A stretch of 64,000 nt of DNA from Pseudomonas viridiflava (GTDB taxonomy: Bacteria > Pseudomonadota > Gammaproteobacteria > Pseudomonadales > Pseudomonadaceae): assembly GCF_900589395.1 (NCBI RefSeq), contig NZ_UUIS01000025.1, positions 1 to 64,000 on the forward strand, written 5' to 3'. The translations under genes were made by a program, and so were the position numbers. Of the stretch, positions 27,692 through 39,974 are shown piece by piece. Position 1 is the first letter of the stretch. Each line of letters begins with the position of its first letter. The notes beneath the pieces are model-generated. The model ran no database searches, was not told the DNA's origin, and saw nothing but the letters and a program-made list of their open reading frames with translations.

Positions 27692-28701
27692 TGCGGGCAA
27701 GTTCCTCACTGAAACTGCTGATGTGCGTCGGGCTCGGGCTGGTACTTGCCAGTTGCTCGTCGCCCAGTCGCTCTCCCCAGAAAAGCGGCAGCGGTCCGGT
27801 TGTGCGCGCCACGCCGGGCCTGGACATCAACCGTGCCCACAAAGACGGTGCGCCCTGGTGGGACGTCGACATCACCAAGATTCCCGACGCCACCCCGACC
27901 GTGCACACCGGCGCCTTCAAGGCCAACCCCTACACCGTGCTGGGCAAGAACTACTTTCCCATGAGCGACGGCCGGCGCTATGTCGCCACCGGCACCGCTT
28001 CCTGGTACGGCACCAAGTTCCACGGCCAGAACACCGCCAACGGCGAAGTCTATGACCTGTACGGCATGAGTGCCGCGCACAAGACCCTGCCGCTGCCCAC
28101 CTATGTCAAGGTCACCAACCTGGACAACAACCGCACGGTTGTCCTGCGGGTCAACGACCGTGGGCCGTTCTATTCGGACCGCATCATCGACCTGTCATAT
28201 GCCGCTGCCAAGAAGCTCGGCTATGCCGAAAGCGGCACCGCACGGGTCAAGGTCGAAGGCATCGACCCGCAGCAGTGGTGGGACCAGCGCGGCGGCCAGG
28301 CACCGCTGATGCTCAGCCAGCCACAAGTGGCGCCCAAGGCCGTGGCGCCGGTGATCACCGCCTCCACCGGGACGATCGAGCAATGGACACCGCCGCCCCA
28401 GCAACATGCCGCCCCGACCGTGCCGTTGCAGATCGAGGCAAAAAAAAACGATTCAGGATCAGCCGCTGGGCTGTTTCTCCAGGTGGGCGCCTTCGCCAAC
28501 CCGGATGCTGCGGAACTGCTGCGCTCGAAGCTGAGCACAATGGTCCGGGCGCCGGTGTTCGTCAGTTCCATCGCACGCAACCAGCAGACACTCTATCGCG
28601 TGCGGATGGGGCCAGTGGCCACCCAGGGTGAAGCCCAGCAGTTGCAGGACAGTGTAAGGTCGGCCAACCTGGGTTCGCCCAGCATGGTGACCCCTGATTG
28701 A
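27691..28701 (+). CDS. rlpA: Septal ring lytic transglycosylase RlpA (lipoprotein)
   Basis: 336 aa. Lipobox LVLASC with Cys22. Double-psi beta-barrel catalytic domain at about 105-195 (GTASWYGTKFHGQNTANGE, later VNDRGPFYSDRIIDLS). SPOR domain at about 258-336, which binds denuded glycan at the septum. It cleaves naked glycan strands and aids daughter-cell separation. The starting ATG overlaps the mltB stop (TAATG). Confidence 0.95.
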   Translation: MRASSSLKLLMCVGLGLVLASCSSPSRSPQKSGSGPVVRATPGLDINRAHKDGAPWWDVDITKIPDATPTVHTGAFKANPYTVLGKNYFPMSDGRRYVATGTASWYGTKFHGQNTANGEVYDLYGMSAAHKTLPLPTYVKVTNLDNNRTVVLRVNDRGPFYSDRIIDLSYAAAKKLGYAESGTARVKVEGIDPQQWWDQRGGQAPLMLSQPQVAPKAVAPVITASTGTIEQWTPPPQQHAAPTVPLQIEAKKNDSGSAAGLFLQVGAFANPDAAELLRSKLSTMVRAPVFVSSIARNQQTLYRVRMGPVATQGEAQQLQDSVRSANLGSPSMVTPD

Positions 28702-28893
28702 TCGCGCCGCCTGCCGTCCTCACGGCAGGTACACGCACCGCATCATGGCCTCAACCTGCCGGGCAGAGCAGTAGGTGACGATGCATTGCCAGGCCAGGCC
28801 TGGCGTCACGGGAAACGGGAAGGTGCGTCCTTCCACGGATCCTTGAGTTTTGCCCGCGAGGGCATGTTTGCCATCAGCAATTTAGAGAGACGG

Positions 28894-30054
28894 ATGAACA
28901 TCACAACCTTTGCAAAACGTTTGTGCCTGCTAGTGCCACTGATCATCACGCCTGCTGCCTGGGCTGTAGAACAGATGACACCGGCGGCACCGCAACTGGC
29001 CGCCAAATCCTACGTGCTGATGGATGCCTCCAGCGGCAACGTTCTGGTTGAGAACAATGGCGACCAGCGCCTGCCTCCGGCCAGCCTGACCAAGCTGATG
29101 ACCGCCTACATCGCGACCCTGGAAATCCGTCGTGGCCAGATCGGCGAAAACGATCCGGTGACCGTCAGCGAGAACTCCTGGCGCACCGGCGGTTCGCGGA
29201 TGTTCATCAAGGTCGGCAGCCAGGTCAGCGTCAGCGACCTGCTGCACGGGGTCATCATCCAGTCGGGTAACGATGCCAGCGTCGCCCTGGCCGAGCACAT
29301 TGCCGGCAGCGAAGACGCGTTTGCCGACATGATGAACAAGACGGCTGCCGACCTGAACCTGACCAACACCCACTTCATGAACCCCACCGGCCTGCCGAAC
29401 CCCGAGCATTACTCCTCGGCGCACGACATGGCCAAGCTGGCCCGGGCGATCATCCATGAAGACCCGGCTCACTACGCGATCTACTCGCAGAAAGAGTTCT
29501 TCTGGAACGGCATCAAGCAGCCTAACCGCAACCTGCTGCTGTGGCGCGACAAGACCGTCGACGGCCTGAAGACCGGCCACACCGACGAAGCGGGCTATTG
29601 CCTGGTGTCTTCGGCCGTGCGTGACGGCATGCGCCTGATCGCCGTGGTGTTCGGCACCAATAGCGAGCAGGCCCGTGCCGCTGAAACCCAGAAATTGCTG
29701 ACTTATGGTTTCCGCTTCTTCGAAACCCAGAACTTCTACCAGAAGGGTGCCGAACTGGCCCAGGCCCCGGTCTGGAAAGGGGCTACCCGCCAGGTCAAGG
29801 CTGGCCTTGCCAACGACCTGAGCCTGACCATGCCCAAGGGGCAGATGAAGAAACTGTCCGCCAGCATGATCATGGCCCCGCAACTGGTCGCACCGATCGC
29901 CAAGGGCGATGTCATCGGCAAGGTTGAAGTGCGCATGGAAGACAAAGTGGTGCACACCGCTGACCTCATCGCCCTCGAAGCCGTCGAGGAAGGTGGCTTT
30001 TTCCGCCGCGTGTGGGATAGCATTCGCCTGTTCTTCTTCGGTTTGTTCAACTGA
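28894..30054 (+). CDS. dacA: D-alanyl-D-alanine carboxypeptidase (PBP5/DacA type)
   Basis: 386 aa. Signal peptide ending near PAAWA. Ser64-x-x-Lys67 (SLTKLM), SGN at 124-126 and KTG at 226 form the serine DD-peptidase site. A C-terminal beta domain and the amphipathic anchor (FFRRVWDSIRLFFFGLFN) hold it to the inner membrane. It trims pentapeptides. ATG 28894 has GAGAGACGG upstream; the longer open frame is not used. The 192-nt gap before it holds a hairpin (CTGCCG/CGGCAG) but no terminator-like U-run. Confidence 0.95.
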   Translation: MNITTFAKRLCLLVPLIITPAAWAVEQMTPAAPQLAAKSYVLMDASSGNVLVENNGDQRLPPASLTKLMTAYIATLEIRRGQIGENDPVTVSENSWRTGGSRMFIKVGSQVSVSDLLHGVIIQSGNDASVALAEHIAGSEDAFADMMNKTAADLNLTNTHFMNPTGLPNPEHYSSAHDMAKLARAIIHEDPAHYAIYSQKEFFWNGIKQPNRNLLLWRDKTVDGLKTGHTDEAGYCLVSSAVRDGMRLIAVVFGTNSEQARAAETQKLLTYGFRFFETQNFYQKGAELAQAPVWKGATRQVKAGLANDLSLTMPKGQMKKLSASMIMAPQLVAPIAKGDVIGKVEVRMEDKVVHTADLIALEAVEEGGFFRRVWDSIRLFFFGLFN

Positions 30055-30147
30055 CAATCCAGAAATCAATGCCGACTCTCTCGCCGCCCGTCCGTGATCC
30101 GGACAGGCGGCGTGTCCGTCGTCACGGCTTGTGAGACCTTTACTGCC

Positions 30148-30423
30148 ATGACCGATACCGATGTACAGCCACCAAGAATCGAATTTCCCTGCGCCGACTA
30201 CCCGATCAAGGTGATCGGCGACACCGGCGTGGGGTTTACCAACAGCGTCCTCGAGATCCTCAAGAGGCACGCCGAGGTGGACATCAATACACTCGCCGAG
30301 CGCCAGAGCAGCAACGGCAAGTACACCACGGTCCAGTTGCACATCATCGCCACCGGCGAGGATCAACTGCGCGACATCAATAGCGCCCTGCGCGCGACGG
30401 GTGTCGTGCACATGGTGCTCTGA
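30148..30423 (+). CDS. YbeD/DUF493 family regulatory-fold protein
   Basis: 91 aa ACT-like ferredoxin-fold protein. It ends VVHMVL like E. coli YbeD (ending IVRMVL) and has [13 protein letters not shown] and [15 protein letters not shown]. It sits between dacA and lipB as in E. coli. Function unproven; linked by context to lipoate synthesis. A GC-rich hairpin (GCCGCC at 30083 with GGCGGC to 30111) lies before it. ATG 30148 is chosen over the GTG-like open frame at 30094. Confidence 0.92.
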   Translation: MTDTDVQPPRIEFPCADYPIKVIGDTGVGFTNSVLEILKRHAEVDINTLAERQSSNGKYTTVQLHIIATGEDQLRDINSALRATGVVHMVL

Positions 30424-31070
30424 TGAGCGATGTCCTGGGCATTCGCGAGCTGGGGCTGGTCGACTACGAGCAGGCCTGGCATGCGATGCAACGCTTCACC
30501 GACAGCCGTGGCCGCGAGGCCGGCGACGAGGTCTGGCTGGTGCAGCACCCGCCGGTGTTCACCCAGGGCCAGTCCGGCAAGGCCGAGCATTTGCTGCTGC
30601 CGGGCGATATTCCTGTCGTACAGGTCGATCGTGGTGGCCAGGTGACTTATCATGGTCCCGGCCAACTGGTGGCGTACCTGTTGCTTGATGTCAGGCGCAA
30701 GGGCTGTGGCGTGCGTGACCTGGTCACGCGCATCGAAACCTGCCTGATCGATCTGCTGGGCAGCTACGGCGTGGTGGCGGCGGCGAAGGCCGAAGCGCCA
30801 GGCGTCTACGTCGAAGGCGCGAAAATCGCTTCTTTAGGCCTGCGCATCCGCAACGGTTGTTCCTTTCATGGCCTGGCACTGAATGTCGACATGGACCTGG
30901 AGCCGTTCCGGCGTATCAACCCCTGCGGTTATGCAGGGCTGACGATGACCCAGCTGAGTGAGCATGCCGGGTCAATAGAATTTGCCGAGGTCAGTGCCCG
31001 GCTGCGCACGCAGCTCGTCAGACACCTCGACTATGCTGAGCAGGCGACCCTTACGGGCGGAATAGACTGA
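30423..31070 (+). CDS. lipB: Octanoyltransferase LipB
   Basis: 215 aa. It moves octanoate from octanoyl-ACP to the lipoyl domains of apo-enzymes. [23 protein letters not shown] is the acyl-binding signature. [23 protein letters not shown] carries the catalytic Lys, and the Cys in INPCGYAG is the acyl-thioester nucleophile. The ATG overlaps the ybeD-like stop by 1 nt. Confidence 0.97.
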   Translation: MSDVLGIRELGLVDYEQAWHAMQRFTDSRGREAGDEVWLVQHPPVFTQGQSGKAEHLLLPGDIPVVQVDRGGQVTYHGPGQLVAYLLLDVRRKGCGVRDLVTRIETCLIDLLGSYGVVAAAKAEAPGVYVEGAKIASLGLRIRNGCSFHGLALNVDMDLEPFRRINPCGYAGLTMTQLSEHAGSIEFAEVSARLRTQLVRHLDYAEQATLTGGID

Positions 31071-31071
31071 T

Positions 31072-32079
31072 ATGACTGATACCGTGCAAACCCTGATCCC
31101 GACACTGGATGTGTCCGAGCGTGCGCCACGCCCCAAAGTCGAAGCAGGCGTCAAGCTGCGTGGCGCGGAAAAAGTCGCGCGCATCCCGGTCAAGATCATT
31201 CCGACCGTCGAACTGCCGAAGAAACCTGACTGGATCCGCGTGCGCATCCCGGTTTCGCCGGAAGTCGACCGTATCAAGCAACTGCTGCGCAAACACAAGC
31301 TGCACAGCGTCTGCGAAGAAGCGTCCTGCCCCAACCTGGGCGAGTGCTTCTCCGGCGGCACCGCCACGTTCATGATCATGGGTGACATCTGCACCCGTCG
31401 CTGCCCGTTCTGCGATGTGGGCCATGGCCGTCCCAAGGCTCTGGACACCGAAGAGCCGCACAACCTGGCGGTGGCGATTGCCGACCTGCGCCTGAAGTAC
31501 GTGGTCATCACCTCGGTGGACCGCGACGACCTGCGTGACGGCGGTGCCCAGCACTTTGCCGACTGCCTGCGCGAAATCCGCAAGCTGTCGCCCAACGTGC
31601 AGCTCGAAACCCTGGTGCCCGACTACCGTGGGCGCATGGACGTGGCGCTGGAGATCACCGCCGCCGAGCCGCCGGATGTCTTCAACCACAACCTGGAAAC
31701 CGTGCCGCGCCTGTACAAGGCCGCGCGTCCGGGGTCCGATTACCAGTGGTCGCTGACCCTGCTGCAACGCTTCAAGCAGATGGTGCCGCACGTACCGACC
31801 AAATCCGGCCTGATGCTGGGCCTGGGCGAAACCGACGAGGAAGTGATCGAAGTCATGCAGCGCATGCGCGAGCACGACATCGACATGCTGACCCTGGGCC
31901 AGTACCTGCAACCGTCGCGAAACCATCTGCCGGTGCAGCGTTTCGTGCACCCGGACACCTTCGCCTGGTTCGCCGAGGAAGGCTACCGTATGGGCTTCAA
32001 GAACGTGGCCTCCGGGCCGCTGGTGCGTTCTTCGTACCATGCCGACGAACAGGCCAAGATCGCCAAGCAAGCGCTCTGA
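31072..32079 (+). CDS. lipA: Lipoyl synthase LipA (radical SAM)
   Basis: 335 aa. It inserts two sulfurs into octanoyl chains. It has both Fe-S sets: the auxiliary [12 protein letters not shown] and the radical-[11 protein letters not shown]. The C-terminal RSSYHAD supplies the conserved serine ligand. Start ATG 31072 is 1 nt after the lipB stop. A strong bidirectional terminator at 32092-32130 ends the run that began at proA. Confidence 0.97.
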   Translation: MTDTVQTLIPTLDVSERAPRPKVEAGVKLRGAEKVARIPVKIIPTVELPKKPDWIRVRIPVSPEVDRIKQLLRKHKLHSVCEEASCPNLGECFSGGTATFMIMGDICTRRCPFCDVGHGRPKALDTEEPHNLAVAIADLRLKYVVITSVDRDDLRDGGAQHFADCLREIRKLSPNVQLETLVPDYRGRMDVALEITAAEPPDVFNHNLETVPRLYKAARPGSDYQWSLTLLQRFKQMVPHVPTKSGLMLGLGETDEEVIEVMQRMREHDIDMLTLGQYLQPSRNHLPVQRFVHPDTFAWFAEEGYRMGFKNVASGPLVRSSYHADEQAKIAKQAL

Positions 32080-32091
32080 TCGCAGGCCATG

Positions 32092-32130
32092 AAAAAACGG
32101 GCCGGATAGTGATATCCGGCCCGTTTTTTT
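32092..32130. terminator. Bidirectional intrinsic terminator of lipA and the convergent transglycosylase gene
   Basis: AACGGGCCGGATA and TATCCGGCCCGTT pair perfectly across a short GTGA loop, with A6 on the left and T7 on the right. It therefore works for lipA (+) and for the convergent gene ending at 32156 (-). Confidence 0.92.
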
Positions 32131-32155
32131 GTGTGCGCTGAATGCAGCGGCAGGC

Positions 32156-33484
32156 TTACGGCTGTCGCAGGCTGTTCAGCAACTCGTGCGTGGGGTAGCC
32201 ATCGGCGGGCCAGCCCAGCGCCTGCTGTGCGCTACGGATGGCCTTGCGGGTGTTGGTGCCGATGATCCCGTCTGGTGTGCCAGCATCGTACTGGCGGGCA
32301 CTGAGCAGGCTCTGCAGCTCGATACGCTCGGAGCGGCTGAGCGGCAGATCGGTACGCGGCCAGCTGCCGACAACATAGCCGGCGCCCTTGAAGCGATCGC
32401 CCAGCATGCTGATGGCCATGGCGTAGGAGCTTGAGTTGTTGTACTTGAGAATGGCCCGGAAGTTGTCCAGCACCAGGAAGGCCGGGCCACGGTAACCGGC
32501 GGGCAGCAGCAGGGAGGCCTGTTGCTGGGCAGCGGCGGGCGGCAGCGGCGTGCCGTCAGGCAGCTTCAGGCCCAGCTCCTGCCATTGCGCCAGGCTTTTG
32601 CGGATCGCCGGGTCCGCCAGGGCATAGTCGAAACCGCTGGCCAGGACCACTTCATAGCCCCACGGCTGGCCGCGCTGCCAGCCCGAGCTTTGCAGATAAT
32701 GCGCGGCCGAGGCCAGGGCATCGCTGGGGCTGGTCCAGATGTCGCGACGACCATCGCCATCGAAGTCCACGGCATGGGTGTTGTAGGTGGTCGGCATGAA
32801 CTGGGTCTGGCCCATGGCGCCGGCCCACGAGCCGATCATGCGGTCGGCACTGATGTCGCCCTGCTGGATGATGGTCAGGGCGGCCAGCAGCTGGCTCTGG
32901 GCAAAGGCCGGGCGGCGGCCTTCATAGGCCAGCGTGGCCAGCGAGCGGATCACCGACTGGCTGCCCTGGAACTGGCCGAAGTTGCTTTCCATGCCCCAGA
33001 TGGCGACCAGGGTCTGGCGGTCGACGTTGTAGCGTTGCTCGATGGCCTGCAGTTCGCTGGCGTATTGGGTCAGCAATGCCTGTCCCTTGCGCACGCGGGC
33101 ATTGGAGATGGCGTTGTCGAGGTATTCCCAGACCGGGCGGCTGAATTCAGGCTGGCTGCGGTCAGCCTTGACCACGCTCATGTCCGGCGTGATGCCGGCG
33201 AAGGCAGTGTCGAAAACATCGGCACGGATACCGACCTGCAAGGCCTGGTTGCGAAAACCGGCCTGCCATTCGCTGAAGCTCACAGCGGGCTGGATGGCCA
33301 GGGCATCGTCGACCGCCAGTGGCGAAACGGTTGCTGGCGCTGCATTCGCTGTAGGCGTGGTGCCGGTCTGGAGCGGGGTGGCATCGGCGGCAGTGGGCTT
33401 TTCAGCGCAGGCCACCAGGGCAATGAGGCTTGAGGCGGCGATCAGCTGGCGCAGTGGCCAGCGCGGGGTAAAACAGAAGTGCAT
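32156..33484 (-). CDS. Lytic murein transglycosylase, MltB family with C-terminal peptidoglycan-binding domain (lipoprotein)
   Basis: 442 aa. Lipobox LIALVAC at about res 20-26. The catalytic part has IWGMESNFGQFQGS (Glu), GSWAGAMGQTQFMPTTY and DFDGDGRRDIW. The C-terminal ~70 residues are a PG_binding_1 domain (LLSARQYDAGTPDGIIGTN, TRKAIRSAQQALGWPADGY). It is a second membrane-anchored homologue beside mltB at 26684. ATG 33484 is set by the lipoprotein signal; the frame is open to 33682 without coding character, and the ribosome site is weak. Confidence 0.9.
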   Translation of the reverse strand: MHFCFTPRWPLRQLIAASSLIALVACAEKPTAADATPLQTGTTPTANAAPATVSPLAVDDALAIQPAVSFSEWQAGFRNQALQVGIRADVFDTAFAGITPDMSVVKADRSQPEFSRPVWEYLDNAISNARVRKGQALLTQYASELQAIEQRYNVDRQTLVAIWGMESNFGQFQGSQSVIRSLATLAYEGRRPAFAQSQLLAALTIIQQGDISADRMIGSWAGAMGQTQFMPTTYNTHAVDFDGDGRRDIWTSPSDALASAAHYLQSSGWQRGQPWGYEVVLASGFDYALADPAIRKSLAQWQELGLKLPDGTPLPPAAAQQQASLLLPAGYRGPAFLVLDNFRAILKYNNSSSYAMAISMLGDRFKGAGYVVGSWPRTDLPLSRSERIELQSLLSARQYDAGTPDGIIGTNTRKAIRSAQQALGWPADGYPTHELLNSLRQP

Positions 33485-33566
33485 GCTGGGGTCCAGGCAA
33501 ATACCGTTAGGTGCAGACCTTAACACGCCAGCCAGGTTGCAGGGGCTGTGAAAGTGACGACATTTA

Positions 33567-33722
33567 TCAGGCGGCCATAAAGTAAAAAGCCTCCCGGTCT
33601 TTCGACTGGAAGGCTTCGCGGCGGTAGCTGCCTTTGCCCTTGGCCGGACGTTCCTGGCGGCTGCGGAACAATGGCTGGGCAATGATGGATTTGGCCTTGT
33701 TGGGCCGCTTGTTCTTGCTCAT
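33567..33722 (-). CDS. arfA: Alternative ribosome-rescue factor ArfA
   Basis: 51 aa, below the usual length cut-off. Translation from ATG 33722 gives MSKNKRPNKAKSIIAQ, then PLFRSRQERPAKGKGSYRR, ending EAFYFMAA. PLFRxRxE and KGKGSY match E. coli ArfA, which recruits RF2 to ribosomes stalled without a stop codon. Upstream GAGGGAG is a strong ribosome site. An intrinsic terminator lies inside the coding region, so most mRNAs should lack a stop codon and the protein would be tagged by tmRNA. That is the known arfA control: it is made only when trans-translation fails. It lies between the second transglycosylase gene and holA. Confidence 0.9.
   Translation of the reverse strand: MSKNKRPNKAKSIIAQPLFRSRQERPAKGKGSYRREAFQSKDREAFYFMAA
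33584..33616 (-). terminator. Intrinsic terminator inside the arfA coding sequence
   Basis: On the - strand AAGCCTTCCAGTC, a GAAA tetraloop and GACCGGGAGGCTT form a near-perfect stem followed by TTTTACTTT. It spans the EAFQSKDREAF codons, 5-15 codons before the stop. It could also be an RNase III site, as in some arfA genes. Confidence 0.85.
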
Positions 33723-33867
33723 GGCAATAACTCCCTCAGGTGAATGCGGGGCGCATGATCGGACATGACGCGCAGCGTGTCCAATAGACCCGTGCTATGA
33801 AGCGACCGTCACTCTAATCACGCATACAAGTACTGACAGATTTTGCTGGATAGTGAATTCACCCTTT

Positions 33868-33977
33868 GTAGGAGCGCGCTCTGCCCGCGACCGAGTGCGC
33901 AGCGCTCGCAAAATTTATGGAACGCCACAATTTTACGACTGCGAACGCAGCCGGTCGCGGGCAGAGCGCGCTCCTAC
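33868..33977. repeat. REPIN element
   Basis: 110 nt. It starts GTAGGAGCGCGCTCTGCCCG and ends with the inverted CGGGCAGAGCGCGCTCCTAC. An inner pair AGTGCGCAGCGCTCG / CGAACGCAGC flanks an AT-rich centre. The GTAG head is the REP-associated transposase recognition tetranucleotide. It lies downstream of holA. The rest of the 33723-33998 gap shows nothing else. Confidence 0.85.
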
Positions 33978-33998
33978 ACAACGGTCCCATGTAGGCTG

Positions 33999-35030
33999 CT
34001 ACGGCAATTGCAACCGTTGCCCCGCCATCATCAGCGCCAGCCGCGCCAGGCTGCTCCACGATGAACCCGGGGCCTGGCCCTTGATCTGCGCGTCGATCTG
34101 CTGAGCGTCGAGCAGCAACTGGTTCCAGCGTTTGCTGGACAGCCGCTGCAAGGCCTTGCCCATGAGCGGCTTGCGCTTGTCCCAGACCGGCGGCCGTGCC
34201 GAGCTGAACACCTTGTCCAGCGGCATGCCCTGGCTGAACTGCAAGGCCATGGTCGCCAGCGCACGCAGCTCGCGGGTCAGCGCCCAAAGAATCACGGGGG
34301 TTTCCACGCCTTCGCCGCGCAGCCCTTCCAGGATGCGCAAGGCATGGGCCGCATCGCCGGCCAGTACGGCATCGGTCAGGCCAAACACATCGAAGCGCGC
34401 ACTGTCGGCCACGGCGGCCTGGACGGTCTCGACGGTAATCTGTCCGTCTTCGGCCATCAGCTTGAGCTTTTCGATTTCCTGCGCGGCGGCCAGCAGGTTG
34501 CCCTCGACCCGGGCGGCAATCAGCTCCACTGCATCCTGAGTGGCGGCAAGCCCGGCCTGGGACAGGCGCTGGCGAATCCATTGCGGCAACTGGTTGGCGT
34601 CCACCGGCCAGATCTGCACGAACTGGCAATGCGTACCGTCGACCAAGGCCTTGCCCCATTTGGTCTTTTGCGCGCTGCCATCGAGCTTGGGCAGGCTGAT
34701 CAGCAACAGGGTGTCTTCGGCCGGGCGCGAGCAGTACTCGATCAGCGCCGCAGCGCCCTTGTCACCGGGCTTGCCAGACGGCAGGCGCAGTTCCAGCAGG
34801 CGCCGTTCGGCAAACAGCGACAGGCTGGCCCCGGCCTGGAGCAGGGTGCCCCAGTCGAAGTTGGCGTCGGCACTGAACACCTGGCGTTCATCGAAGCCTT
34901 GCTGGCGCGCAGCGGCACGGATGGCATCGGCCGCTTCCTGGCACAGCAAGGGGTCATCGCCACTGACGATATAGACCGGTGCGAGTGTGCCTTGCAGGTG
35001 TTTGCCGAGTTGGGCGGGAGCGAGTTTCAT
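33999..35030 (-). CDS. holA: DNA polymerase III delta subunit
   Basis: 343 aa clamp-loader subunit that opens the beta ring. Family features: PVYIVSGDDPLLCQEAADAIR at the N-terminus, RRLLELRLPSGKPGDKGAAAL, and DVFGLTDAVLAGD in the second domain. ATG 35030 begins the conserved N-terminus; the frame is open upstream. It follows lptE after 43 nt, in the usual leuS-lptE-holA order. Confidence 0.95.
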   Translation of the reverse strand: MKLAPAQLGKHLQGTLAPVYIVSGDDPLLCQEAADAIRAAARQQGFDERQVFSADANFDWGTLLQAGASLSLFAERRLLELRLPSGKPGDKGAAALIEYCSRPAEDTLLLISLPKLDGSAQKTKWGKALVDGTHCQFVQIWPVDANQLPQWIRQRLSQAGLAATQDAVELIAARVEGNLLAAAQEIEKLKLMAEDGQITVETVQAAVADSARFDVFGLTDAVLAGDAAHALRILEGLRGEGVETPVILWALTRELRALATMALQFSQGMPLDKVFSSARPPVWDKRKPLMGKALQRLSSKRWNQLLLDAQQIDAQIKGQAPGSSWSSLARLALMMAGQRLQLP

Positions 35031-35073
35031 GGCGAGGCCGGCGATCGGGGCCAGCTGGCTGGCCCCGTAAGGT

Positions 35074-35679
35074 TTAGCGGGTCGGGATTTCGACAGGCGA
35101 CTGCTGAGGCGTGGCATCACGCAGGCGCTGTGCATCCTGGCGGGCTTGTTCTTCGGCACGGGCCACTTCATCGGCACGGGCCTGCAGTTGCTCCAGGCGG
35201 TCCGGGGTCAGCTGTTGCAGGCGTGCCAGCAGGCGCTGGATCAGGTCGTTGCGCATTTCCTGGCGGATCTGCGCTGCTTCCTGGTCGGAACCGGTCAGGT
35301 TGTTGCCGTCGTGCACGTAGATGCGGTCGACGCTGACCTTGTCACCCAGCAGGAAGCGGTCCTGGATACCATGGATCTCGTAATCCAGGGTGGTGGTGAG
35401 CTGGTACTCGGCAGAGCGGCCGGAACCGGAGTAGCTGGCAGTGCGCTGGCTCTCGGATTCGTTGACCAGTTGCAGCTTGTACTGCGCGCCGGTATAGACG
35501 TTGACGCCGGAGCTGGTCAGCACGCGCGTCAGTTGGGTCACGGTGTCGCCATAGGAGTTGCGGGCGCTGACGTCCAGTTCCTTGATGGCCAGTTCGTTGC
35601 TGCCGGTGCCGCGCAGCTGGAAGCCACAGGCGCTCAGCATCACAGCCAGACCCAGCACCAACAGATTGCGTTTGATCAT
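35074..35679 (-). CDS. lptE: LPS-assembly lipoprotein LptE
   Basis: 201 aa outer-membrane lipoprotein. Lipobox LAVMLSAC (Cys near 18), then GFQLRGTG, the family hallmark. It plugs the LptD barrel in LPS export. The C-terminal ~50 residues are a charged helix rich in Glu, Arg and Ala. ATG 35679 has AAGGGG upstream. Downstream of leuS by 88 nt. Confidence 0.95.
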   Translation of the reverse strand: MIKRNLLVLGLAVMLSACGFQLRGTGSNELAIKELDVSARNSYGDTVTQLTRVLTSSGVNVYTGAQYKLQLVNESESQRTASYSGSGRSAEYQLTTTLDYEIHGIQDRFLLGDKVSVDRIYVHDGNNLTGSDQEAAQIRQEMRNDLIQRLLARLQQLTPDRLEQLQARADEVARAEEQARQDAQRLRDATPQQSPVEIPTR

Positions 35680-35767
35680 CTTTATATTCCCCTTGAATCC
35701 GTCTGGGGCGCTCGTGCGCACCCTGGAAATAGGCCGGGCGCCCGAACCTGTCGGGCGCCCGGGGCCA

Positions 35768-38685
<2,918 letters not shown>

Positions 38686-39054
38686 ATGACAGAGTTGCAG
38701 CACATATCAGGCACCCCTGAGCTGTATGAGCGTTTGATCAATCGTATGGAGCTTGCGCTGGAAACGGCAAACACGGCCGTTCGTCTTCGTAACGAGTTGC
38801 TCGTCGAGCTTGAAATCGACGGTCTGAGCGATGACGAGATCGAGCTGATCGAGGCCTACCTTGAAAAAGGCGCGCGGGAGGCCGGCGGGGTTGTTGGGAA
38901 GATGTCGCCGTACAGTCTCACGGCAACACCCGAACCATCAGGTGCACTGCAGGCCGCGTCGGTGCCGGCCAAGGTCGTCTGGCTCAAGGACGCGCGAGGC
39001 GCCCAGAGCCCACGCCGATCGAGCCGCCACTCAGCGACTACATTCAGGTTCTGA
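38686..39054 (+). CDS. Acidic hypothetical protein
   Basis: 122 aa, no recognised family. Residues ~10-65 form a strongly acidic helical region (ELYERLINRMELALETANTA, then ELEIDGLSDDEIELIEAYLE), probably a coiled coil. The tail is unlike it: basic, with RGAQSPRRSSRHSATTFRF at the C-terminus. GAGGTGAGCGG before ATG 38686 is a good ribosome site. The putative repressor operator at 38571 lies upstream. It may be conditionally expressed. The next gene starts 84 nt later. Confidence 0.65.
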   Translation: MTELQHISGTPELYERLINRMELALETANTAVRLRNELLVELEIDGLSDDEIELIEAYLEKGAREAGGVVGKMSPYSLTATPEPSGALQAASVPAKVVWLKDARGAQSPRRSSRHSATTFRF

Positions 39055-39138
39055 CCATCGCGAGCTGCGGGCTCGTCTTTCAAGCATTGTCGCTTGGCAC
39101 CATTGCTTCTAGGCTTCGGACATCTGTGGAGATGTCCG

Positions 39139-39900
39139 ATGCCTTTACGCTACCTGTTCAAAACCCTGCTGCTGCCCCCCGGTATTCTGTTCGTGCTGCT
39201 GTTGATGGGCTGGTGGTGGCGGCGTTCAAGGCCGCGCCTGGCGCTGGGCTGCTTTACGCTGGGGATAGGCGGGCTGTGGCTGATGAGCCTGCCCATCGTG
39301 GTCCAATACGCCGCCCGTGGCCTGGAACAGGTACCGCCGCTGCCCCGCGCGCAGTGGAGCACACTGGCGCAGCAGGCCGATGCGATCGTGGTGCTGGGCA
39401 GTGGCCGGGAACGAAACTCGCCCACCTGGGGCGCGGATGCCTCGACGGCAATGGGCCTTGAACGCCTGCAACTGGCGGCGCGGTTGGCCAAGGCGTCCGG
39501 GTTGCCGGTGCTGGTGACCGGCGGCCTGCATTATGGCGAGCCGCCCAGCGAAGCACGGATCATGAGCGACGGTTTACGCGAGGATTTCGGGGTCGAGGTT
39601 CGCTGGCTGGAGGAGCAGAGCCGTACGACCTGGGAAAACGCCACCCTGAGTGCCGAACAGTTACTGCCCCAGGGCGTCAAGCGCGTGGTGCTGGTCACCC
39701 ACGCCTGGCACATGCCGCGAGCACGCTGGAGCTTCGAGCAGGCCGGCTTTACCGTCATCGGTGCGCCGGTGGGGTTTCTCGGCGTGGACAACGCCCGGCC
39801 GTTCGGCGGCTGGCTGCCGGAGAGCCGCGCCTTCGGCCAGAGCGCTGTACTGCTCAACGAAACCGCAGGCCTGCTGGTCTACCCGCTGGCGTACCCGTAG
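39139..39900 (+). CDS. YdcF/ElyC family DUF218 membrane protein
   Basis: 253 aa. Two N-terminal membrane helices (about 9-27 and 32-58), then the DUF218 domain: QADAIVVLGSGRERN, ASGLPVLVTGGLHYGEPPSEA, EEQSRTTWENA and VVLVTHAWHMPRA. ElyC supports peptidoglycan and undecaprenyl-phosphate metabolism in E. coli. ATG 39139 has GGAGATG upstream. The stop TAG is part of the GTAG head of the following REPIN. Confidence 0.9.
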   Translation: MPLRYLFKTLLLPPGILFVLLLMGWWWRRSRPRLALGCFTLGIGGLWLMSLPIVVQYAARGLEQVPPLPRAQWSTLAQQADAIVVLGSGRERNSPTWGADASTAMGLERLQLAARLAKASGLPVLVTGGLHYGEPPSEARIMSDGLREDFGVEVRWLEEQSRTTWENATLSAEQLLPQGVKRVVLVTHAWHMPRARWSFEQAGFTVIGAPVGFLGVDNARPFGGWLPESRAFGQSAVLLNETAGLLVYPLAYP

Positions 39901-39970
39901 GAGTGACCAGCGGTCGCGAATGCCGCGGTGAATCAGGCGGGGCCCTTTCGCAACCGTTGGTCGCTCCTAC
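39897..39970. repeat. REPIN-like element overlapping the YdcF-family stop codon
   Basis: GTAGGAGTGACCAGCGGTCGCGAA pairs imperfectly with TTTCGCAACCGTTGGTCGCTCCTAC. The first four bases (39897-39900) contain the TAG stop of the upstream gene. It separates that gene from the convergent lnt gene, and may act as its terminator. Confidence 0.75.
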
Positions 39971-39974
39971 GGTT

